Part shown: positions 1 to 8,101 of the stretch, piece by piece | How the letters are laid out: each line of letters begins with the position of its first letter | Numbering within the stretch: position 1 is the first letter of the stretch | NCBI RefSeq assembly: GCF_001418655.1 | Contig: NZ_LIQZ01000039.1 | Span: 1 to 38,995, forward strand | Source of the DNA: Streptomyces phaeochromogenes | GTDB lineage: Bacteria > Actinomycetota > Actinomycetes > Streptomycetales > Streptomycetaceae | DNA: 38,995 bases | Direction: 5' to 3' | Notes under the pieces: model-generated | What the model was told of the DNA's origin: nothing | Database searches by the model: none | What the model saw: the letters and a program-made list of their open reading frames with translations, nothing else | Made by a program: the position numbers and the translations under genes

Positions 1-469
1 GTTCCCCCGTGGGCAACCCCCGTACCGCTTCCCCCCGTGTGTGCGTCAACCACCGTCATGTACCCGGTGTGCTGACGCCCGGTGCCGCGAGCGCACCCCC
101 GCCCGCTCACGGCACCGGACTTCTCCGTGCTCCTCGTGACGTCGTGGAGCCGCGTGACAACTGCGCCAGTACTGGTGCTGTGCAGCGTGTTCATCTCGCG
201 CCCCCCGTCGTGGAGTTCCGGTTCTTCGGTACTTCGCTGTGGTGCTTCCTTGCCTGTGACCAAAAGCTTGCCGGGGCCACTTCATGACGGTGTCCGCCGA
301 CTGTCACAGACCTGTCACAGGGGCTTGCCCCAGCCGGCCCACAGACCGATCACAGAGAAGCGTCGTACGGCTACTCATCCGGCACACGGACCCCCACTCG
401 TACGCGGGACATGTGTGGGAGCGCTCCAACAGTCGATACACGCCCATGTCATGGGACAGAATGACGTCC
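1..469. other. Gene-free region upstream of afsQ1
   Basis: No convincing coding region is visible here: the open frames on both strands lack codon bias and ribosome binding sites. In S. coelicolor the sigma factor gene sigQ lies divergently upstream of afsQ1, so this is probably the shared promoter region and sigQ would begin left of the window. The one clear site is the direct repeat at 303-318 (separate entry). Low-complexity pyrimidine/GTG-rich sequence fills the first 250 bases. Confidence 0.6.
303..318 (+). promoter_or_regulatory. AfsQ1 box (GTCAC-N6-GTCAC)
   Basis: The sequence GTCAC-AGACCT-GTCAC is an exact match to the direct-repeat consensus GTnAC-N6-GTnAC reported for AfsQ1 binding. 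It lies 152 bases before the afsQ1 start, in the presumed afsQ1/sigQ divergent region. Autoregulation is an inference from position and motif. Confidence 0.7.
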
Positions 470-1147
470 GTGCCTTCCCTGTTGCTGATCGAGGACGACG
501 ACGCCATCCGGACGGCCCTGGAGCTCTCTCTGACGCGCCAGGGACACCGGGTGGCCACCGCTGCCACCGGCGAGGACGGTCTGAAGCTGTTGCGTGAGCA
601 ACGGCCCGATCTGATCGTCCTCGATGTGATGCTGCCGGGCATCGACGGATTCGAGGTGTGCCGCCGCATCCGGCGTACGGACCAGCTGCCGATCATTCTG
701 CTGACCGCGCGCAGTGACGACATCGACGTGGTGGTCGGGCTGGAGTCCGGCGCCGACGACTATGTGGTGAAACCCGTGCAGGGGCGTGTGCTCGACGCCC
801 GTATCCGGGCCGTGCTGCGCCGTGGCGAGCGCGAGGCGAACGACGCGGCGACCTTCGGTTCGCTGGTCATCGACCGTGCGGCGATGACCGTGACGAAGAA
901 CGGCGAGGATCTGCAGCTGACGCCGACCGAGCTGCGGCTGCTCCTGGAACTGAGCCGGCGACCGGGGCAGGCGCTGTCCCGCCAGCAGTTGCTGCGGCTG
1001 GTGTGGGAGCACGACTACCTCGGAGACTCACGGCTCGTGGACGCGTGTGTGCAGCGGCTGCGCGCGAAGGTGGAGGACGTGCCGTCCTCCCCCACCCTGA
1101 TCCGTACGGTTCGGGGAGTCGGCTACCGGCTGGACAGTCCTCAGTGA
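470..1147 (+). CDS. afsQ1: Two-component response regulator AfsQ1
   Basis: OmpR/PhoB-type response regulator that activates sigQ and antibiotic genes in S. coelicolor and cross-talks with nitrogen control. The GTG at 470 gives 225 residues, the length I recall for AfsQ1; an in-frame ATG at 461 would add three residues. The receiver domain (about 1-115) has the acidic pocket IEDDD near residue 7-11, phosphoacceptor Asp52 in VLDVMLPG, Thr79 and Lys101. The winged-helix DNA-binding domain (about 125-222) ends with the typical TVRGVGYRLD. The stop overlaps the afsQ2 start by four bases (GTGA), so the pair is translationally coupled. Identity as AfsQ1 rests on near-verbatim sequence recall and on the neighbouring genes. 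Confidence 0.93.
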   Translation: MPSLLLIEDDDAIRTALELSLTRQGHRVATAATGEDGLKLLREQRPDLIVLDVMLPGIDGFEVCRRIRRTDQLPIILLTARSDDIDVVVGLESGADDYVVKPVQGRVLDARIRAVLRRGEREANDAATFGSLVIDRAAMTVTKNGEDLQLTPTELRLLLELSRRPGQALSRQQLLRLVWEHDYLGDSRLVDACVQRLRAKVEDVPSSPTLIRTVRGVGYRLDSPQ

Positions 1148-2727
1148 CAAAACCGCAGGACAAGCTCCGCGGCTGGGCCGCGGCGCGCAAGACGATACTG
1201 GCGGGTCTGCGCTTCACGAGCCTGCGGCTGCGTCTGGTCGTGGTGTTCGGGCTCGTCGCGCTCACCGCCGCCGTGTCGGCGTCCGGGATCGCGTACTGGC
1301 TCAACCGCGAGGCGGTGCTCACCCGTACGCAGGACGCGGTGCTCGGCGACTTCCAGCAGGCGATGCAGACCCGCGCCAGCGCGCTGCGGCCGCATCCCAC
1401 GCAGGGGGAACTGCAGCGCGCCGCCGGGCAGATGGCGAACAGCAGCCAGCGGTTCAGCGTGCTGCTGATCGCCGAGGACGAGAACGGCAGGACGGTCCGC
1501 GGGAACTCCGACCTGGACACCTTCACGCTGGGGGACGTACCGAAGTCCCTCCAGAAGGCGGTGAACAAGGAGCAGGAGATCTCCTCGAACAACAAGTACA
1601 CGTACCACCTGTACTGGCAGCGGATAGTCCAGGGCGACAAGCCGTATCTCGTGGGCGGCGCGAAGGTGATCGGCGGCGGGCCCACCGGATACATGCTCAA
1701 GTCGCTGGAGCCGGAGGCGAAGGACCTCAACTCCCTCGCCTGGTCGCTGGGGATCGCGACCGGGCTCGCGCTGATCGGCTCGGCGCTGCTCGCGCAGGCC
1801 GCCGCGACGACCGTACTGAAGCCGGTGCACCGTCTTGGCACCGCGGCCCGCCGGCTCGGCGAGGGCAAGCTGGACACCCGGCTGCGGGTGTCGGGCACCG
1901 ACGAACTCGCGGATCTGTCACGGACGTTCAACCGCACGGCGGAGTCGCTGGAGAAACGGGTCGAGGACATGAGCGCCCGTGAGCAGGCGTCCCGGCGGTT
2001 CGTGGCGGACATGTCGCACGAGCTGCGGACGCCGCTGACCGCGATCACCGCCGTGACCGAGGTGCTGGAGGAGGAGCTCGACGCGGAGACCGGCAGCGTC
2101 GACCCGATGATCGAGCCCGCCGTCCGGCTCGTCGTCAGCGAGACCCGGCGGCTGAACAACCTGGTGGAGAACCTCATGGAGGTCACCCGCTTCGACGCGG
2201 GCACGGCCCGGCTCGTCGTCGACAACGTCGACATCGTGGACCAGATCACCGCGTGCATCGACGCGCGGGCCTGGCTGGACGCGGTGGACCTGGACGCCGA
2301 GCGCGGCCTGATGGCGCGCGTCGACCCGCGCCGCCTGGACGTGATCATGGCGAACCTCATCGGCAACGCCCTCAAGCACGGCGGCTCCCCGGTGCGCGTG
2401 AGCGTGCGGGACGAGGGCAACGACCTGGTCATCGAGGTCCAGGACCACGGTCCCGGCATCCCCGAGGACGTCCTGCCGCACGTCTTCGACCGCTTCTACA
2501 AGGCGAGCGCCTCCCGGCCGCGTTCGGAGGGCAGCGGCCTCGGTCTGTCGATCGCCGTGGAGAACGCCCATATCCACGGCGGCGAGATCACCGCGGCGAA
2601 CTCGCCCAAGGGCGGCGCGGTCTTCACGCTGCGGCTGCCGCGCGACGCCTCGGAGCTGGAAGACCCGGACAACCCCGGGGGCCCGGGTGCGGCCGTCGCC
2701 GACGACCGCACCGAGGGGGGCGCGTGA
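1144..2727 (+). CDS. afsQ2: Sensor histidine kinase AfsQ2
   Basis: Membrane sensor kinase partner of AfsQ1, 527 residues from the GTG at 1144. One membrane segment lies near residues 25-50 and a second near 197-222; between them is an extracytoplasmic sensor region of about 150 residues. A HAMP linker follows, then the dimerisation/phosphoacceptor helix DMSHELRTPL with His292. The ATPase domain shows the N box around Asn404-Asn408 (NLIGNALKHGG), the G1 box DHGPGIP, the F box VFDRFYKA and the G2 box GSGLGLSI, so it looks fully functional. The stop overlaps the ATG of the lipoprotein gene by one base (TGATG), making a three-gene operon. The signal it senses is not evident from sequence. Confidence 0.92.
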   Translation: MTKPQDKLRGWAAARKTILAGLRFTSLRLRLVVVFGLVALTAAVSASGIAYWLNREAVLTRTQDAVLGDFQQAMQTRASALRPHPTQGELQRAAGQMANSSQRFSVLLIAEDENGRTVRGNSDLDTFTLGDVPKSLQKAVNKEQEISSNNKYTYHLYWQRIVQGDKPYLVGGAKVIGGGPTGYMLKSLEPEAKDLNSLAWSLGIATGLALIGSALLAQAAATTVLKPVHRLGTAARRLGEGKLDTRLRVSGTDELADLSRTFNRTAESLEKRVEDMSAREQASRRFVADMSHELRTPLTAITAVTEVLEEELDAETGSVDPMIEPAVRLVVSETRRLNNLVENLMEVTRFDAGTARLVVDNVDIVDQITACIDARAWLDAVDLDAERGLMARVDPRRLDVIMANLIGNALKHGGSPVRVSVRDEGNDLVIEVQDHGPGIPEDVLPHVFDRFYKASASRPRSEGSGLGLSIAVENAHIHGGEITAANSPKGGAVFTLRLPRDASELEDPDNPGGPGAAVADDRTEGGA

Positions 2728-3395
2728 TGTCCGAACGCCACACATGGGGCGTACGCCGGACGCGTGCGGCCTACGCAGGGGGCGTACGCCGGATGCGTGC
2801 GGCTCGTCTCGCGCTCGCCGTGCCGTTGCTAGCCGTGACGCTCGCCGGGTGCGGGATCCGGGCGACGGAGGTGCCGACCGACTTCGGTCCCGCGCCCTCC
2901 CGGGTGCCGTGCACGCTCAACGAGCCCGACATCGGTACGCAGTCCTCGCGCGGGATCCTCGTCCAGGTCTTCCTGCTCTGCTCCTCGCAGCTGGCCACGG
3001 TGGACCGGACCGTGCGCATCGAGGCCGGACCCGCCGCGACGGACCGCGTACGGGCCGCTCAGGCGCTCCTGGACGAGCTCTCCGAGGCCCCGTCGGACGC
3101 CGAGAAGCAGGCGAACTACATGACGGACGTGCCCCAGGGCCTCACGGTGAGCGGCCCGGGCCGCGGCGAACCTGACGACACGCTGCGCCTGAGCACCCCG
3201 CCCGCGGATCTGACGCCGTACGCGCTGGCCCAGGTCATCTGCACGTTCAGCGACTCGGCGGCCTCCTCGGACGGCGACTCGGTGACGCTCGGCGGGCCCG
3301 ACACGGACGCCCCGCGCCGCTACGAGTGCACGGAGTCGGTGCGTTCGCGCCCCGGCACGGAGACCCCGCCGCAGTCGGAGGCCGAGGGGGCCTGA
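2727..3395 (+). CDS. Lipoprotein of the afsQ operon
   Basis: A 222-residue predicted lipoprotein translationally coupled to afsQ2. A strong GAGGGGGG ribosome binding site supports the ATG at 2727. The lipobox LAVTLAGC places the lipidated Cys at residue 42, after an unusually long basic N-region created by an 11-codon tandem duplication (2747-2803). A second ATG at 2793 would give a normal-length signal peptide. The mature part contains a stretch (LLDELSEAPS, then a region ending PYALAQVICTF) that resembles a GerMN-type domain, as in LpqB-like proteins that modulate a linked sensor kinase. A role in tuning AfsQ2 is inferred from operon position. Confidence 0.85.
   Translation: MSERHTWGVRRTRAAYAGGVRRMRAARLALAVPLLAVTLAGCGIRATEVPTDFGPAPSRVPCTLNEPDIGTQSSRGILVQVFLLCSSQLATVDRTVRIEAGPAATDRVRAAQALLDELSEAPSDAEKQANYMTDVPQGLTVSGPGRGEPDDTLRLSTPPADLTPYALAQVICTFSDSAASSDGDSVTLGGPDTDAPRRYECTESVRSRPGTETPPQSEAEGA
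2747..2803 (+). repeat. Tandem 33-bp duplication in lipoprotein N-terminus
   Basis: Two 24-base copies beginning GGGCGTACGCCGGA (2747-2770 and 2780-2803) differ at one base and are spaced 33 bases apart. They give the protein repeat GVRRTRAAYAG / GVRRMRAARLA ahead of the signal-peptide core. Confidence 0.85.
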
Positions 3396-3520
3396 GCCCT
3401 CCCGGCCGGCCCTCCGCCGGACCCCGGCCGGACCCCGTCTGTGGCGCACGCCTCACCCGTGCGGACCAAGCGCCGCCGTCACACGGAACCGATCCTGCCG
3501 GTGGCCGCGTCTTGGGGATC

Positions 3521-4090
3521 GTGCAGCGTCAAGGCTCGAACGGCAGCAGCGCCGTGATCCGCGTTCGTGCGGCGGGGGGTGTCCTCCTCGTCGCACATCT
3601 CGCGCTTGTTGCCTGGGTGACGCTGCGGCCCCTGGACGTGCCGTGGGTGAGCGCCGCGAATCTGCGCCCGTTCGCGAGCATCCGGGCCGATCTGGCGCTG
3701 GGCCCCGAGGCCGCCGCCCGCAACATCGGCAAGGGCCTGCTGCTGCTCGCCCCGCTCGGAGTGCTGCTGCCACTGGCGGGCGGCAGGCTCACCGTCTCCC
3801 CGCTGCTGTCCCTGATGCGTACGGTCGCCGCGGGCGCCCTGCTCTCACTGGGCATCGAGCTCCTGCAGACCGGGGTGCCCGGCCAGGTCGTGGACGTCGA
3901 CTCGCTGCTCCTGAACACCGTGGGCGTGGCGCTGGCCCATGTCGCCGTGGTGCCCGGTGCCCGGGCCGTACTGCGCCGCCGGGTGGCGACCCGTCGGCAG
4001 GTCGCCGCCGCCCTCCGCCGCAAGCAGGCGGCCGAGGAGGCGACTCAGGGTCGGACCCCGACGATTCCCAGGGTCGGGATCGCCCCCTAG
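3521..4090 (+). CDS. VanZ-like membrane protein
   Basis: About 189 residues from a GTG at 3521 (another in-frame GTG at 3554 is possible). The pattern TLRPLDVPWV followed by NLRPFASIR is typical of the VanZ-like family, whose members are small integral membrane proteins; only a few are linked to teicoplanin resistance. About four hydrophobic segments can be seen (residues about 17-35, 68-87, 97-118 and 130-150), then an Arg/Ala-rich cytoplasmic tail. The conserved acidic and polar positions in EAAARNIGKG and IELLQ are present. It follows the afsQ operon after a 125-base GC-rich gap, so co-transcription is possible but not shown. No specific function can be assigned. Confidence 0.82.
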   Translation: MQRQGSNGSSAVIRVRAAGGVLLVAHLALVAWVTLRPLDVPWVSAANLRPFASIRADLALGPEAAARNIGKGLLLLAPLGVLLPLAGGRLTVSPLLSLMRTVAAGALLSLGIELLQTGVPGQVVDVDSLLLNTVGVALAHVAVVPGARAVLRRRVATRRQVAAALRRKQAAEEATQGRTPTIPRVGIAP

Positions 4091-4184
4091 AGCGACGCTT
4101 TGCACCCTTCGTCTCCGTAGCGTTGACGACAGATGAGGCAGCCACACGGGAGGCCTCGGACCGACGCTCACGAAGGAGCCGTTC

Positions 4185-4562
4185 ATGAACCGCCTTGCCC
4201 GCCCCACCAACGGCCGGATGATCGGCGGAGTGTGCGCAGCGCTGGCTCGGCGCTTCGGCACCTCCGCGACCACGATGCGGGTGATCTTCCTGGTGTCCTG
4301 CCTGCTGCCGGGCCCGCAGTTCCTGCTCTACATAGCGCTGTGGATCCTGTTCCCCTCCGAGGGCAAGGCGGCGCGTACGAGGACGGTGCTCAGGTGCCGG
4401 ACTCAGCCCAGCGGAATCCCGTTCACCGGCAGGCCGTGCGTGGGCAGGCCCTGGACCGGCAGGCCCCCGAGCAGACCGGCGACCGGCGCGGCCGGACCCT
4501 CGGCGAGGAGGTTCGCGACGGCCGGCTGGGCGGCGGCGAGGCCACTGCCGAGCGCGTTCTGA
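4185..4562 (+). CDS. PspC-domain protein with antisense run-on tail
   Basis: The first 65 residues form a typical PspC domain: RLARPTNGRMIGGVCAALA, a cytoplasmic helix, then one hydrophobic segment (MRVIFLVSCLLPGPQFLLYI) and ALWILFPSE. A GAAGGAG ribosome binding site precedes the ATG. Family members of this type usually stop soon after LFPSE. Here no stop is met until 4560, adding about 58 residues rich in Arg, Pro and Gly that are simply the antisense reading of the 3' end of the small secreted protein gene on the other strand (160-base overlap). The tail is probably non-functional sequence acquired by stop loss. PspC domains act in membrane stress response; the role here is unknown. Confidence 0.78.
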   Translation: MNRLARPTNGRMIGGVCAALARRFGTSATTMRVIFLVSCLLPGPQFLLYIALWILFPSEGKAARTRTVLRCRTQPSGIPFTGRPCVGRPWTGRPPSRPATGAAGPSARRFATAGWAAARPLPSAF

Positions 4563-4765
4563 CCCTGGGCGAGCGACTCGCCCGCGCCGGGCAGGGTCTT
4601 GGTGACCCCGTCCACCGGCAGCACGCTGGAGACGGTGGAGAGCGCCGAGGTGGCGTCCGGGACCGCAGGCGCGGCAGGGGCCGCGTTGGCAGCACCCGCG
4701 CCGGCGGCGGCGAAGGCGGCACCGAGAGCGGCGACACCGAGGGTCTTGGCAGCAGACTGCTTCAT
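4403..4765 (-). CDS. Small secreted Gly/Leu/Pro-rich protein
   Basis: A 120-residue protein with a clear Sec signal peptide (MKQSAAKTLGVAALGAAF and on to a likely cut after ANA near residue 27). The mature part is low in charge and rich in Ala, Gly, Leu and Pro, ending in a degenerate repeat GLPVQGLPTHGLPVNGIPLG. An AAGGA ribosome binding site lies upstream of the ATG at 4765. It is convergent with the PspC gene and overlaps its extended 3' end. No enzyme motif and no Cys pair, so it is not a chaplin. Related small secreted proteins are common in Streptomyces without known function. Confidence 0.8.
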   Translation of the reverse strand: MKQSAAKTLGVAALGAAFAAAGAGAANAAPAAPAVPDATSALSTVSSVLPVDGVTKTLPGAGESLAQGQNALGSGLAAAQPAVANLLAEGPAAPVAGLLGGLPVQGLPTHGLPVNGIPLG

Positions 4766-4845
4766 CTTCGTCCTTGCATGCTGTGACGGGGATTTGAGCG
4801 GTCCGAAACGGTAATCACGTGCGAGCTCGCCCCGCAAACATCGAA

Positions 4846-4876
4846 AAGCGGCCGAGTCGTCATCACCCGGCCGCTT
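4846..4876 (-). terminator. Rho-independent terminator of add
   Basis: Perfect 9-bp stem AAGCGGCCG / CGGCCGCTT with a 13-base loop. Read on the minus strand it is followed by TTTTCG, so it terminates add, which ends 15 bases upstream. Confidence 0.85.
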
Positions 4877-4890
4877 CCCCTCCTTCTTCT

Positions 4891-6045
4891 TCAGTCCTCT
4901 TCGCGCACAGAACCGCTGGTGGAAGCGGTCTGTTGGAACAGCCATTCGGACTTCAGCTCGGCATATCCGGGCTTGATGACGTCATTGATCATGGCCAGTC
5001 GTTCATCGAAAGGAATGAATGCTGATTTCATCGCATTGACTGTGAACCACTGCATGTCGTCGAGCGAATAGCCGAACGCGTCGACAAGATGCTCGAATTC
5101 CCGGGTCATGCTGGTGCCGGACATCAGACGGTTGTCGGTGTTCACCGTCGCCCGGAAGTGCAGCCGCCGCAGCAGCCCGATGGGGTGCTCGGCGTACGAG
5201 TCGGCGGCACCCGTCTGGAGGTTGGAACTGGGGCACAGCTCCAGGGGGATGCGCTTGTCGCGTACGTACGAGGCGAGGCGGCCGAGCTTCACCGAGCCGT
5301 CCTCGTGGACCTGGATGTCGTCGATGATGCGCACGCCATGGCCGAGCCGGTCGGCGCCGCACCACTGGAGGGCCTGCCAGATGGACGGGAGCCCGAAGGC
5401 CTCGCCCGCGTGGATGGTGAAGTGGTTGTTCTCCCGCTTCAGATACTCGAAGGCGTCCAGATGACGGGTGGGCGGGAAACCGGCCTCGGCACCCGCGATG
5501 TCGAAGCCGACGACACCCAGGTCGCGGTAGCGGTTGGCGAGTTCGGCGATCTCCAGGGAACGGGCCGCGTGCCGCATGGCGGTCAGCAGGGCGCCGACGC
5601 GGATCCGGTGGCCGTTCTCGCGGGCCAGCCGCTCGCCCTCCCGGAAGCCCTCGTTGACCGCCTCGACGACCTCTTCGAGGGTGAGTCCGGCTTCCAGGTG
5701 CTGCTCGGGCGCGTACCGCACCTCGGCGTAGACGACGCCGTCCTCGGCGAGGTCCTCGGCGCACTCGGCGGCCACGCGGACGAGCGCCTCGCGGGTCTGC
5801 ATGACGGCACAGGTGTGCGCGAAGGTCTCCAAGTACCGCTCCAGGGAACCGGAGTCGGCGGCCTCGCGGAACCAGACGCCGAGCTTGTCGGGATCCGTCT
5901 CGGGGAGGTTCTTGTAGCCCGTGTCACGGGCCAGGTCGACGATCGTCCCGGGGCGCAGGCCCCCGTCGAGGTGATCGTGCAGCAGGACCTTCGGCGCCCG
6001 GCGGATCTGCTCCGAGCTCGGGGTGTTCTTGGTCTGGCTCGTCAT
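4891..6045 (-). CDS. add: Adenosine deaminase
   Basis: Converts adenosine or deoxyadenosine to the inosine form in purine salvage; cytoplasmic zinc enzyme, 384 residues, slightly longer than E. coli Add. Metal ligands are visible: His23 and His25 in HDHLDG, His212 in HAGEAFG with catalytic Glu215, His236 in LGHG and Asp304 in NTDNRLMSG. The motif ELCPSSN is also intact. The gene is monocistronic with its own terminator. The palindrome CTACGCGCGTAG at 6062-6073 sits 16 bases before the start codon and is shared with the nucleoside transporter genes at 18.5-21.2 kb, which points to nucleoside-responsive control. Confidence 0.96.
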   Translation of the reverse strand: MTSQTKNTPSSEQIRRAPKVLLHDHLDGGLRPGTIVDLARDTGYKNLPETDPDKLGVWFREAADSGSLERYLETFAHTCAVMQTREALVRVAAECAEDLAEDGVVYAEVRYAPEQHLEAGLTLEEVVEAVNEGFREGERLARENGHRIRVGALLTAMRHAARSLEIAELANRYRDLGVVGFDIAGAEAGFPPTRHLDAFEYLKRENNHFTIHAGEAFGLPSIWQALQWCGADRLGHGVRIIDDIQVHEDGSVKLGRLASYVRDKRIPLELCPSSNLQTGAADSYAEHPIGLLRRLHFRATVNTDNRLMSGTSMTREFEHLVDAFGYSLDDMQWFTVNAMKSAFIPFDERLAMINDVIKPGYAELKSEWLFQQTASTSGSVREED

Positions 6046-6061
6046 CTCCGCACTCTACCGC

Positions 6062-6073
6062 CTACGCGCGTAG
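6062..6073. promoter_or_regulatory. Putative nucleoside operator upstream of add
   Basis: Perfect 12-bp palindrome CTACGCGCGTAG located 16 bases before the add start. The same element recurs at 18536, 19838 and 21180, each time upstream of a nucleoside uptake gene. Position close to the start suggests repression. The cognate regulator is not in the window. Confidence 0.7.
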
Positions 6074-6158
6074 ATCTCCTGTTGTACGGAACCGTCGATA
6101 CGTAACGGTGACCGTGCGGACGGATGGCGTACACCATCGCTTCTGACACTGTTCTGTC

Positions 6159-6920
6159 ATGGCACAGCAAGCGACGCCGGTTCGCACGGCCCGGCTCGGG
6201 CGGGCACTCGGAACGGAACCGACGGCGGTGAGCGGCGTGGTGCTGCTGCTGCCGGGCGGCGATGAGACCTCGGCCCGCAGACCCTCACCGATGCTGGCGA
6301 CCGCGTCCGTACGGGCGTTGGGACGCCGGCTGACCCGCGCGGGACGGGACGACGGCCTGGTCGTGCACGTGGTGCACTACCGCTTCCGGGGCTGGAACGG
6401 CACACAGGCGGATCAGGCCCAGGACGCCTCGTGGGCCGCCGACGAGGTCGTACGGCGGTACGGGGACGTTCCCGTGTGTCTCGCGGGCGTGGACATGGGC
6501 GGACGGGCCGCCCTGCACGCGGGCGGGCACTCCGCCGTCAACTCCGTGCTGGCGTTGTCCCCTTGGCTGCCCGAGGAGGATGTCGCCGCGCCGCCCGAAC
6601 CGGTGAAGCAGCTCGTGGGGCGGCGGGTGTTGATCGTGCACGGCACGAACGACGAGCGGACCGATCCCGAGTTGTCGTTCCGGCTGGCGTCCCGGGCGAA
6701 GAAGGCGAACCGGGACGTGTGCCGGTTCGAAGTGCATTCCGACGGACATGCGTTGCACGCGTTTCGCGATGAGGTGTACGCGTTGGCCGAGGATTTCGTG
6801 ATGGGGGCGTTGTTCGGGCGGGCTTTTGCCCGGCCCGTGGAGGATGCGCTCGCGGCTCCGCCGCCTTTGGGGTTGCGGATGCCGCTTGCCTCGGGGTTTG
6901 GGCGGTCTCTTCGGCGTTAG
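6159..6920 (+). CDS. Alpha/beta hydrolase-like protein
   Basis: A 253-residue protein with an alpha/beta-hydrolase layout: a VVLLLPGG strand/oxyanion segment near residue 27-34, a nucleophile-elbow motif LAGVDMGGRAAL with Asp112 where most esterases have Ser, an acid HGTNDERTDP (Asp165) and a His in SDGHALH (His197). An Asp nucleophile is seen in dehalogenases and epoxide hydrolases, so either the chemistry differs or the protein has lost esterase activity. No Shine-Dalgarno sequence is obvious before the ATG. It is divergent from add and convergent with the LysR gene. Substrate unknown. Confidence 0.8.
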   Translation: MAQQATPVRTARLGRALGTEPTAVSGVVLLLPGGDETSARRPSPMLATASVRALGRRLTRAGRDDGLVVHVVHYRFRGWNGTQADQAQDASWAADEVVRRYGDVPVCLAGVDMGGRAALHAGGHSAVNSVLALSPWLPEEDVAAPPEPVKQLVGRRVLIVHGTNDERTDPELSFRLASRAKKANRDVCRFEVHSDGHALHAFRDEVYALAEDFVMGALFGRAFARPVEDALAAPPPLGLRMPLASGFGRSLRR

Positions 6921-6971
6921 TTGCCCGGGGTGTGGTGGGTGCGGGTCGGTCGGGGCTCGGCTGCGCCCACG

Positions 6972-7015
6972 ATGGGGGTCCCCCCGCTCGAGCGAAGCCG
7001 AGAGTGGGGGAGGAG
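6972..7015. repeat. Streptomyces intergenic palindromic repeat
   Basis: GC-rich imperfect inverted repeat (GGGGGTCCCCCCGCTCGAGC, then AGCCGAGAGTGGGGGAG) lying between two convergent genes. I recognise this as a sequence repeated between genes in many Streptomyces genomes. It can fold as a hairpin and may act as a two-way terminator. Confidence 0.6.
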
Positions 7016-7030
7016 CCGCATATCGATACG

Positions 7031-7048
7031 GCCCCGCGCCCCTGAAAG
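7031..7048 (-). repeat. Partial copy of GGGGCGCGGGG dispersed element
   Basis: Sequence GCCCCGCGCCCCTGAAAG matches one half of the dispersed element seen whole at 23049, 23122 and 33027. It lies just after the palindrome at 6972-7015. Confidence 0.5.
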
Positions 7049-7085
7049 AAGGCGTGCCCTCGTGGGGCTCAGCCGAGAAGCGACC

Positions 7086-8036
7086 TCAGTCGGGGAGCAA
7101 GGTGCCCCTCTTGGACAGTAGGAACTTCTTGAAGGCCGCCACGGGAGGCGTGTCGGGGTGGCCGTCCAGCCAAGCAACGCCGATTTCTCTTGCCGCTCTT
7201 GGTGCCGTGACCGTAAGTTCCACAACTCCTGGGCGGGGGACGGCCGGTGGAGGCAGGAGGGCCACTCCCAGGCCCGCCGCCACCAGGCCCCGTAGCGTCT
7301 CCGCCTCCTCGCCCTCGAAGGCGACCCGGGGGCGGAAGCCCGCCTGCTGGCAGAGGTCGTCGGTGATGCGGCGGAGGCCGTAGCCGGGTTCCAGGGTGAC
7401 GAAGGTTTCGTCGGCGGCCTCGGCCAGGCGGATGCGGCGGCGGGAGGCGAGGCGGTGGTCCGCGGGGACGACCAGGCGGAGTTTCTGTTCGTCGAGGCGG
7501 CGGGCGACGAGGTCGGGGGCGTCCGGGACGGGGGACGTGAGGCAGAGGTCCAGTTCGCCGGAGCGCAGGCGCTCGATCATCGCCTCGCCGTAGTTCTGGA
7601 CGAGGCTGAAGCGGACGCGGGGGTGGTCGGCGCGGAAGGCGCGGATCAGGCCGGGGACCGTCTCGGAGCCCATGGTGTGCAGGAAGCCGAAGGCGACCTT
7701 GCCGGTGGCCGGGTCGGCGTCGGCGCGCACCTCGTCGGCGGCCCGCTCGATCTCGGCGAGGGCTCGCTCGACCGAGGCCAGGAAGGTGCGTCCGGCGGGG
7801 GTGAGGGAGACCGTGCGGCCCCGGCGGGCGAACAGGTCCACGCCCAGGTCGTGTTCGAGGCGGACCATGGCCCGGGACAGGGTCGACTGCGGGACCTGCA
7901 TCTCCTGCGCGGCCCGCGTGACGTGCTCGGTGCGGGCGACCCCGGCGAAGTACGCGAGGCGCGGGGCGAGGATCGCGACGATGTCTTCTGTGTCACCGGA
8001 CGGTGACAGGTGAGGCTCTGACCTCTGCTGATGCAT
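7086..8036 (-). CDS. LysR-family transcriptional regulator
   Basis: About 316 residues. The N-terminal winged-helix domain is clear (RLAYFAGVARTEHVTRAAQE, then STLSRAMVRLEHDLGVDLF), followed by a periplasmic-binding-protein-like effector domain from about residue 100. It is transcribed divergently from an MFS transporter only 65 bases away, the classic arrangement for a LysR protein that controls its neighbour. The ATG at 8036 is used here; a GTG directly upstream (8039) sits seven bases after a CATAAT -10-like hexamer, so the mRNA may be leaderless. The inducer is unknown. Confidence 0.9.
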   Translation of the reverse strand: MHQQRSEPHLSPSGDTEDIVAILAPRLAYFAGVARTEHVTRAAQEMQVPQSTLSRAMVRLEHDLGVDLFARRGRTVSLTPAGRTFLASVERALAEIERAADEVRADADPATGKVAFGFLHTMGSETVPGLIRAFRADHPRVRFSLVQNYGEAMIERLRSGELDLCLTSPVPDAPDLVARRLDEQKLRLVVPADHRLASRRRIRLAEAADETFVTLEPGYGLRRITDDLCQQAGFRPRVAFEGEEAETLRGLVAAGLGVALLPPPAVPRPGVVELTVTAPRAAREIGVAWLDGHPDTPPVAAFKKFLLSKRGTLLPD

Positions 8037-8046
8037 CACGGGAACG

Positions 8047-8095
8047 ATTATGACGATTCCATGCATTGGACGGATGAGCGGGACGGTTTTAGGTT
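8047..8095. promoter_or_regulatory. Divergent LysR/MFS promoter region
   Basis: On the plus strand TTGGAC (8066-8071), an 18-base spacer and TAGGTT (8090-8095) form a good housekeeping-type promoter whose start point would fall at or near the MFS ATG (8102). On the minus strand CATAAT (8052-8047) sits seven bases before a GTG. The near-palindrome CCATGCATTGG at 8059-8069 overlaps the plus -35 and is a candidate LysR site. Confidence 0.5.
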
Positions 8096-8101
8096 CGAAG
8101 C

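Noticed and set aside
9..460. Short open frames upstream of afsQ1 on both strands
   Set aside because: They lack codon bias and start signals and cross the AfsQ1 box; treated as promoter region.
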